Shown: in pieces, positions 59,601 to 64,000 of the stretch
Position numbering within the stretch: position 1 is the stretch's first letter
How the letters are laid out: the number at the start of each line of letters is the position of its first letter
Source of the DNA: CAZKRU01 sp964555235
GTDB lineage: Bacteria; Verrucomicrobiota; Verrucomicrobiia; Methylacidiphilales; CAMAQI01
DNA: 64,000 nt
Assembly: GCA_964555235.1 (NCBI GenBank)
Contig: CAZKRU010000005.1
Span: 1-64,000 of the forward strand
Direction: 5' to 3'
Notes under the pieces: model-generated
The model's database searches: none
Seen by the model: only the letters and a program-made list of their open reading frames with translations
Told to the model about the DNA's origin: nothing
Position numbers and translations under genes: made by a program

Positions 59601-62505
59601 GACGAGTTATTCTTACACCTCGGATCATCACGGATCCACTGTTACCGCAGGGAGTGGTACAGGAGCCATTACCTCGAGTTCTTGGACGGATACCTTCGGA
59701 AAACCGGTTCTCACTCGATTCGCAAACGGCACCTATCGCTCTCAGATCTATGACATCGGAGGATTGCTCCTGAGCAGCCGGGATGAACTCGGTCAGGTGA
59801 CAAGTGCCACCTACGACGGGCTCGGACGCAAGGTTTCGGAAAAGCTTCCCGATGGAGCGACGACGAACTTTATTTATGATTCCGTCGGAAACCTTCTCCA
59901 GCGTCAAATGCCCGCTTCCCTCACGCAAGTCATGACGTATGATTCGATTGGACGAAAATCCTCGGAAGAATTACGCGCCGGCGCACAGGTCTCTCGTCAC
60001 TACGGATACGCTTATTATGCTTCAGGCGCAGATCAGGGACGCTTGCAGACCGTCACGGATCCCCGGGGAATTCAACACACGAAACTTTACGATTCCTTTG
60101 GTCGGGTTCAAACGATTACGAGCGCTGGAGTGGCCAACGCTTCCACTGGCTACACCTATGATCGCCGGGGATTGCCCTTGCAGGTTTCACAAAGCTCAGA
60201 TCTTTCACCGAATACGGCGGTCAATCGAACCTATAATGCTTACGGTCAGATCGATTCGGAAAGCGTTACCGTCGGTGCTGCCGTGATTTCCAGTGTGACC
60301 CAATCGTGGAATGATGCCGGTCGTCGAAGCCAACTCGCTAGCTCCGGAAAGAGTTTCGGGTTCTTCTATCAGGGGGATGGAGCGCTGACGCAAGTCACGT
60401 TTAATGGACAAAACTATAACGCCTCTTATGAGGATAACGGCTTACTGGCGACTCGAACCAATCCTTACCGTAGCTGGCAGGTGGGGACTCGGGATAATCG
60501 AGGCCGCATCACGAATCAAAGTGTGACGGTAGGAGGTTCAACGCCGTTGGTAGAAGATATCACCTGGCGGGATAATTCCACGGTCAACACCTACGCGGTT
60601 CAACGGGGTGGACTTTATAATGAGAACCGGGGCTATTCGTATAATTCACGAGGGCAGGTCACGTCCGAAAGCTTTGCTCCGGCGGCGGCTCAAAGTGCCA
60701 GCTTTACTTACGACTTTGATTTTGGTGCGGGAACTCTCGGTGTTCGCACGAAGGCATTTTTGACTGGATTGACTTACGGAAATTGGGAAGTTCCTTCGGG
60801 ACAGGTCAACGGATTCGGACGAATTTTACAGGAATCGATCTTGGGCGGAAAACGTCCGGTTCCGATGAACGGTGTAGCGCTCGGAGCAAAGACGGTAACC
60901 GTTTCCTTGGATGGAACCTCCGTGGAGCCCGTGACCTTTGCTGGACCACAAGGGGATGGATCATGGAGTGCACAATCAGAAGTTCCGGCAGGAAGTCATT
61001 TGCTCGATGTCAAAGCCACGCATCCGAGCGGATATGTCAGTACTCAAGGCAGTCAATTTAATGTCGCTCCCGTTCAAGAAACCTCACAGTTGGATTATGA
61101 TTCTGAGGGGAACGTCACTCAGCGCAGTTGGAGCGGGGGGCGAGTGCAGATTCTGACGTGGAATGCCTTGGATCGATTGATCAAAGTCACCGAGCGCAAT
61201 GCTATGAACAACGGTTTTGATTGGACCGCCGTCTATGATGGATTGGGACGTCGGGTTCATACGACTTACACTCCCGTGACGAACAATGTCGCAGGAACAG
61301 CGAACACCGTGAAGTCGTACTTCGATCCTCAAGTCGAGTTTTTGGAAATTGCAGTGGAGGTTGCGGGACAGAAGTATTGGAAAGTTCATGGTCCGGATCT
61401 GAATGGAATTTATGGAGGCTTGAACGGAATCGGTGGACTCGAAGCGGTGGTGAAGGATTCGGATAGTTCAACGGTCGGAGTCGTCAATGACTTCTATGGA
61501 AACATCATCGCTTGTGTGAATTCTGTGCCTTCTGTGGCTTGGAATCCAACCAAAGTCGGCGGCTACGGGCCGCTCCCCGGTTCAACATCAGTTGTCTTAG
61601 AGTCCTTAACCTCAAGTCCTACTTCGGCGACCGTGGCGAATGCCTATGCTTGGCGTTCGCGACATATCGATGGCACGGGATTGACCAATCTCGGAGCACG
61701 GCATTACGAAGCGACTTCTGGACGGTTTTTATCTCCAGATCCGTTGGGTCATGGTTCCTCCATGTCGTTATATGATTATGCCAGTGGAGACCCCGTCAAC
61801 AGGCTGGATGCCGATGGGCGTTATGCAAAGCAACGGTGGAATGAAGAGAAAGAGAATGCTCACACTGGTATGCAAGATGCTTGGCTAGGAATTCATTATG
61901 CTGGGAATACTGTTAACAGCTTGATGACATTTGGTGAAGCATCTACGCCTGCATCAGATCGTAATGTTACAGCAAATCAACTATACCATCAGTGGTTCTG
62001 GGGTACGGGTCCCGATAAACGAAGCTTTGATGAAAATAGTGTAATGGGACAAGATATGTTAAGGGCGGATTATGTCCAAACGGCCGCACGAGAAGCGGCT
62101 GTACGTGCAATGGCGGGAGAAAGTAGCTCAGTATTTGTAGGAAGAGCCGTTGGAGATACAAACCCCATAGTGTATTTTGCTTATGATTTTCCTGTTGATG
62201 CCTTTGTCACGAACCCAGCAAGAGCATTTCAGGGGTCAGTTAATGATGGAACCGCCAAAGCTCAACCTGATAAGATTATGTATGGAACTGGTGTTGCCTA
62301 CGTCCCCGTAAATATTCATTTTATAGACAATATGACCAGCGAATCGGGAACTCGCAATCCACCTCCGATTGGCTATGGCGGGAGTGAATGGAAGGCTGCG
62401 TTTCCCGGAGAGAATCCTTACGGGAAGAACGGTCCATTAAGAACAATTCAGATTGAATATAATTTAAATATTCTAGTTCCAATTTATATTGAGGCACAGG
62501 ATTGA
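53602..62505 (+). CDS. Giant RHS-repeat protein with transglutaminase-like domain and variable C-terminal tip
   Basis: A 2967-residue exported protein. The signal peptide is MMRVVVGVMAGILFVSTGGA. Around residues 350-520 is a transglutaminase-like domain, with Cys in SPMEQCALLVYLLRQAGY. From about 1155 the DUF6531 start (VNVLTGDFYVDHVDLKLTG) leads into YD/RHS repeats up to about 2680, interrupted by a short Ig-like insert near 2425-2490. The RHS core signature GLTNLGARHYEATSGRFLSP then PDPLGH (about 2693-2717) is followed by LYDYASGDPVNRLDADG and a ~225-residue tip with no recognised domain. Tip DNA looks more AT-rich than the core. RHS shells wrap a toxin tip, so this is a candidate polymorphic toxin or a large surface protein. 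The stop overlaps the next start. Confidence 0.88.
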   Translation: MKVFSNMMRVVVGVMAGILFVSTGGAQTNPLAESKRFVRGTGTNPSYQSFIIPLNFEKGIQLDPMGNNAAKFGNKPANQLPWFTRIGKDTNPDPNVNPLRTTYHISVNNGVATYPLQCENPLVAFGSQGGGTPLHVGQTYKFGSYFGGQVLNINDFVILGYKKDRFDGGSMNIEPDFVASIMVPRKGTPLWDAFSANGYKLERGISISYEEGGTTYITNVLDTTIELIPAVSSNDQWGVRPESPLVITHKANSDKYVYVILYAGATAVGNNLDSWMAISNPNDSSAGWYSMGYTLDFETQPAWRSTMIHSPQFNGEPMPPLYDGKSIEELLQVKTPVSFTPSLSPSAAQTLDQSPELRRHPILDRFVADMGNDPIALANYVHNEISVTDPISYNEHGDVSDKSINLGGVSRSALATLQEGQGSPMEQCALLVYLLRQAGYAAVYMEPETNKLQMLDQAMSRILRMQVRGAVNPLGQTYAPTDPNLPHLIPVNYPWVAFYLPTESRWVHLFPWIKDTEIIEGKNLYDYFPAAYNSGLKWTKQYLYGDTALIPAGTTDNTLTNLFPKFIEKTLKDNFPTLSIDDLGVKVRDRRHYRLTWGDFPTPFKLEGTPTTLESLSVRPNIFDTVNIEIFSDANPSKKVTTGDLRMVDLHNRKLLVRHEKTGSNLHNLILSLAAYRSDASGQGSFNGSDPNLLKKQVATVGFDSSDDSLTVRFKQKRHLTLPSNFTQPDYWTPYLGVSSLLEFSTDRPLRKGDLAALCIDYGRVTSKMLAVHAEEFWQMERTLNDNPTATIDPDISQGTSAYLMGMSYYEKVTRFTELAQNLHKTRILSYSAFGLSKIAPRRVSGLLPNNGDIELSQANVDMFFNAAAFASNATLHPDSGEALYLGIGDFLPVVITETSAQEHQIINTYYKESAAISTVKLLQIAKQAGTPGIIALNKSNYVTEGNKTYTVDGQTKALKDWDPGMWTSVEGAFTQPMGDYNLVYMTPGPVSSETGSYKGMGAMVYGRNQLSALIGGNSSPLNGGYGSSFSNLYYSPPVLPYTSLDYNPFGGYSVSYSNPTPAAPILAPFSLSSTSWDSVINTASSNSYAYTSTQNSWSNSASAVFNPTPPPTPSFSSLLTSVINSGSHYFGVALDNAQMAITQGTSFLKYTAEVFGDPVNVLTGDFYVDHVDLKLTGLMPLEIRRNYTSRNLADNEFGTGWKMNYASFLSFNSDESLIYAADPEGSVIGYRRQSDPNLWIPTIADNPRYTNLNHERVAANTLNGKIVKSTSGSDTLYTLTSPDGMQRIFKVRSFPISGQNRSRPYLDQWLDPQGNSYTFTYGIDVAATDYGKVRQIKSSNGTFVGFYYDTFGHITEAYTSDGRRLYYRYNAFGDLIEVTFPDASKTSYEYATETTTVNGKTETTSNHLLIREVKPDGRVLENTYDSDRRVTQQKATVGENKTLVVNATVDYSVPGRTILKDAYNRETVYEYSDGSITKVTDPLNQSIISEWYTATDVATGAYDRSLKKQTDKRGLVTEFKYDARGNLLERKITGDVTGDGVSETVTISTEYNSKDLPDLVTKPLLTQTKYFYDDSRYPYLVTGVENRINGVAVSSVSNEYVDAGSGAIFAKGLLFRQRKGIGMMGQSSTEWTYNANGYPTTQIRYTGTGDPNVVLNFTYNLRGELVEQRDSSGRKTCYAYDAMGRKVWTEAKDAAGVYVGWQYDYFNGNGEVEWSDGSRYNPEDYVWKKYDGAGRPLEEIRWRSVAKADGTGVEAPMGDDLYSTTFYKHNFFGDLVEIRDARRNSTVMTYDGIGQMLTRQSYDGYANAGGTLKATESFTYEPGGQIATQTNPLNAVTRRFYAANGKLRRQENPDGTVLEWRYDLLGRVQKEILSNGTYWETTYNDGQRTVIRSLKDAGNAILATETSVFDSRGNLLTKTDVENNLFSKAYDGLDRVRVETGPAASGQSGQQTVTHSFDGIGSVVTTSNSTGDRTVTTSDMIGRPLKSEIYKQVNTLVTQTSYSYTSDHHGSTVTAGSGTGAITSSSWTDTFGKPVLTRFANGTYRSQIYDIGGLLLSSRDELGQVTSATYDGLGRKVSEKLPDGATTNFIYDSVGNLLQRQMPASLTQVMTYDSIGRKSSEELRAGAQVSRHYGYAYYASGADQGRLQTVTDPRGIQHTKLYDSFGRVQTITSAGVANASTGYTYDRRGLPLQVSQSSDLSPNTAVNRTYNAYGQIDSESVTVGAAVISSVTQSWNDAGRRSQLASSGKSFGFFYQGDGALTQVTFNGQNYNASYEDNGLLATRTNPYRSWQVGTRDNRGRITNQSVTVGGSTPLVEDITWRDNSTVNTYAVQRGGLYNENRGYSYNSRGQVTSESFAPAAAQSASFTYDFDFGAGTLGVRTKAFLTGLTYGNWEVPSGQVNGFGRILQESILGGKRPVPMNGVALGAKTVTVSLDGTSVEPVTFAGPQGDGSWSAQSEVPAGSHLLDVKATHPSGYVSTQGSQFNVAPVQETSQLDYDSEGNVTQRSWSGGRVQILTWNALDRLIKVTERNAMNNGFDWTAVYDGLGRRVHTTYTPVTNNVAGTANTVKSYFDPQVEFLEIAVEVAGQKYWKVHGPDLNGIYGGLNGIGGLEAVVKDSDSSTVGVVNDFYGNIIACVNSVPSVAWNPTKVGGYGPLPGSTSVVLESLTSSPTSATVANAYAWRSRHIDGTGLTNLGARHYEATSGRFLSPDPLGHGSSMSLYDYASGDPVNRLDADGRYAKQRWNEEKENAHTGMQDAWLGIHYAGNTVNSLMTFGEASTPASDRNVTANQLYHQWFWGTGPDKRSFDENSVMGQDMLRADYVQTAAREAAVRAMAGESSSVFVGRAVGDTNPIVYFAYDFPVDAFVTNPARAFQGSVNDGTAKAQPDKIMYGTGVAYVPVNIHFIDNMTSESGTRNPPPIGYGGSEWKAAFPGENPYGKNGPLRTIQIEYNLNILVPIYIEAQD

Positions 62506-62942
62506 AAAACGGCTTTTACTTAGTTGTCTTAGCGCTATTGATGATCGTGATTTCCTGTAGTCCAAAACCCGAAGAAATCTGCGGAGATTATATCTTTGAG
62601 TATGAAAATGGGGCTATAGAGCTTTTATCGATCACTTCAGATATGCGGTACTCCTTTAAGGTGTTTAATAAAAAGGAGGATTTAGTTCTAGGAGAGCAGT
62701 CAATCATTGAGAATCAAGGAGCTTGGTCTATTGGGGAGTCGGTTTTTCAAGGTCATAAGATTATCCTCGTGAATTGGCTTAAGGTTAATGATTTTAGTTT
62801 AAAGAATAAGATGCCAGGGAAGCCCATCAGATACGTTGACTTTAAACCTAGCTGGTTTCCTGCTGGCACTAGAGGATACAAAGAGGAGACCCTGTGGTTT
62901 GCTGACGATAGTCCATTTTATTTTTTTAGAAAGATAAAATAG
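62502..62942 (+). CDS. Lipoprotein, candidate immunity protein of the RHS tip
   Basis: A 146-residue lipoprotein starting with TTG, whose codon overlaps the RHS stop (TTGA). The signal peptide LVVLALLMIVISC ends in a lipobox-type Cys at about residue 20. The mature part is a small beta-rich domain (EICGDYIFEYENGAIELLSI; ETLWFADDSPFYFFRKIK), no recognised family. Its coupling to the end of a polymorphic RHS gene and its membrane attachment fit an immunity protein that would protect against a periplasm-acting tip. The idea rests on position only. A 3'-partner chaperone or stabiliser is the alternative. Confidence 0.6.
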   Translation: MKNGFYLVVLALLMIVISCSPKPEEICGDYIFEYENGAIELLSITSDMRYSFKVFNKKEDLVLGEQSIIENQGAWSIGESVFQGHKIILVNWLKVNDFSLKNKMPGKPIRYVDFKPSWFPAGTRGYKEETLWFADDSPFYFFRKIK

Positions 62943-62970
62943 GCGTTATGGTTGTAAGGGAGCTTACGAT

Positions 62971-64000
62971 CTAATGAGATACATCAGTGATCGGCACTTT
63001 CAACAGACAATGAAGAATCCATTTTTGAAGAGGCAAGCCTTGATCCGAAGGTGGATCGTTTGGAAGAAGATAGCGTTCCCGCTCAGACTTGGATTCCAGC
63101 AGATGAGGAACTGCTTTCCAAGTCATTCTCCACGTCTGTAGGTGACCTCTTTGGTATAAGCCAATGAGGCAGATTTGGTAGAGGATCAGGACTGTCAGAA
63201 GAAGTGGCAAAATGCGAAATTTCATCAACTTTTCAAAACTTAAAGCCAACGGAAGTGCTAGTATGGGGTAGGCGTCGATCAACCATCGACACCCTAACCC
63301 CGCCGTCCAATACCACCAACTACATAAAAGAAGGGATAATGGAGCTAAAACCATGATGGACTTGTAGAGAACTTCACGATGATTCCGCCAGAGAAGTGGA
63401 ATCCCCGCAACGCTCAGCGCTAAAAGCGGTGTATATAACAGAACTCCGTTTTGAATTGAAAATAGCCACTCAAGAAAACGAGGCGAAGTAAACCCTTCTC
63501 CAGGATATCCTAACTGCAATGGATGTCCAAAGACATAGTAATTGTATTGAAAGGCTGGAAGATGGGCAATCAGTGAACCAATAAGTACCCAAGGAGCACT
63601 CGGGAGAGCGAGGAAAAATATCATAAGGGCACTGGTCGGACGTGCGGCAACAGCTCCCCCCAGCAAAAGCCCGATCAGGAGACCTCTGGATGGTGTTGCT
63701 GGAAGGGTCGTTAAAAACAAGATTGATGCCATGAGTAGAAAAAGAGTCGGATGAGCGGAAAGAGACTGGATGCTTCCATAATAAAGAGCGGGGGTTGCAA
63801 AAGCAAAAGCGATCAATGTTAAAAATATCAATCGCTCTTCTTTTAAATAAGTTCCGAGCCATTTCTTTAAAAACCAAAGTCCGATCGGAATAAATAAAGC
63901 GGGTACCGTGAGAAAGATCCATCGATGGATAGGACCATAGGAATCACGTTCAACCAGTTGAGCTGCAAGATAAATCGGCGCCCAAAGAGTTGCAAAAGTC
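62971..64000 (-). CDS. Membrane glycosyltransferase-like protein, 5' end beyond the window
   Basis: The frame is open to the right edge (343 codons visible), so this is the C-terminal part of a longer protein. It is a polytopic membrane protein with at least eight hydrophobic segments (for example LFLLMASILFLTTLPA, LLIGLLLGGAVAARPTSALM and VLLYTPLLALSVAGIPLLW). Hydrophobic runs with Arg-Pro-Thr loops and HPLQLGYPGEGF and AGLGCRWLIDAYPILALP segments resemble the GT-C (ArnT/PMT-type) glycosyltransferases; the GRWLIDAYPIL-type phrase is common in that group. The N-terminal DD/ED catalytic loop would lie outside the window. It is convergent to the RHS-lipoprotein run, with 28 bases between stops. 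Confidence 0.65.
   Translation of the reverse strand, partial: TFATLWAPIYLAAQLVERDSYGPIHRWIFLTVPALFIPIGLWFLKKWLGTYLKEERLIFLTLIAFAFATPALYYGSIQSLSAHPTLFLLMASILFLTTLPATPSRGLLIGLLLGGAVAARPTSALMIFFLALPSAPWVLIGSLIAHLPAFQYNYYVFGHPLQLGYPGEGFTSPRFLEWLFSIQNGVLLYTPLLALSVAGIPLLWRNHREVLYKSIMVLAPLSLLLCSWWYWTAGLGCRWLIDAYPILALPLALSFEKLMKFRILPLLLTVLILYQICLIGLYQRGHLQTWRMTWKAVPHLLESKSERERYLLPNDPPSDQGLPLQKWILHCLLKVPITDVSH

Noticed and set aside
62155..62172. Tenth copy of the CCCCATAG element (ACCCCATAGTG inside the RHS tip)
   Set aside because: It lies inside coding sequence, lacks the GGG half and is not upstream of a start.

Overview
The window looks like part of a Verrucomicrobiota-type chromosome. No rRNA or taxonomic marker gene is present, so this rests on the gene repertoire: secreted 'NxGQ(L/I/V)K' + RCC1 proteins, YadA-head proteins without an anchor, a giant transglutaminase-RHS protein, a CcoN-CcoO fusion, and a sulfatase beside a GH38 mannosidase. 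Genes are dense on both strands and no intact insertion sequence or CRISPR array was seen.

Layout. 0-5.3 kb: carbohydrate genes (GH38 alpha-mannosidase with a disturbed 5' end, a truncated beta-phosphoglucomutase, an AraC regulator, a sulfatase). 6.0-11.5 kb, minus strand: a tightly packed operon (XRE-cupin regulator, serine hydrolase, thiolase, acetoacetyl-CoA synthetase-like ligase, 3-hydroxybutyrate dehydrogenase) that would take 3-hydroxybutyrate to acetyl-CoA. 11.5-13.7 kb: a cytosolic PAS histidine kinase and NarL-type regulator. 13.8-16.0 kb, minus strand: an odd respiratory set whose CcoN-like subunit has lost every visible CuB ligand and most heme ligands, with a CcoO-like cytochrome. 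16.3-24.2 kb, plus strand: a complete cbb3 oxidase and maturation operon (CcoS-like, CcoNO fusion, CcoQ, monoheme CcoP, CcoG, a 49-residue membrane protein, a TauE/SafE-like protein, CcoI), then tRNA-Arg(CCT).

24.6-41.1 kb is a stress and envelope region: small membrane and secreted proteins, a PAS hybrid kinase, dodecin, a P1B-5-like ATPase, D-lactate dehydrogenase, and an Ohr-CsbD-cardiolipin synthase-MlaEFD run, ending with SYLF and outer-membrane barrel genes. An 18-bp element (consensus NRGGGYTANACCCCATAG, dyad-like) stands upstream of eight of these transcription units, and a ninth copy precedes a YXWGXW-like gene at 5.5 kb. In most copies it lies 31-37 nt before the start codon and is followed 19-21 nt later by a TA-containing -10-like hexamer. 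I read it as the site of an unidentified activator defining a stress regulon, and consider it the main discovery candidate.

From 41.2 kb the character changes. A 54-nt 3' fragment of a tRNA-Leu(GAG) gene marks a probable integration junction. It is followed by an ADP-ribosyltransferase-like protein, a GC-rich hairpin-rich segment, and two convergent stand-alone helicase-associated-repeat proteins. Next comes a 17.7-kb run of surface genes: RCC1 protein (14 repeats), YadA-head protein, RCC1 protein (14 repeats), a 2967-residue RHS protein, and a lipoprotein that may be its immunity partner. A membrane glycosyltransferase-like gene runs off the right edge.
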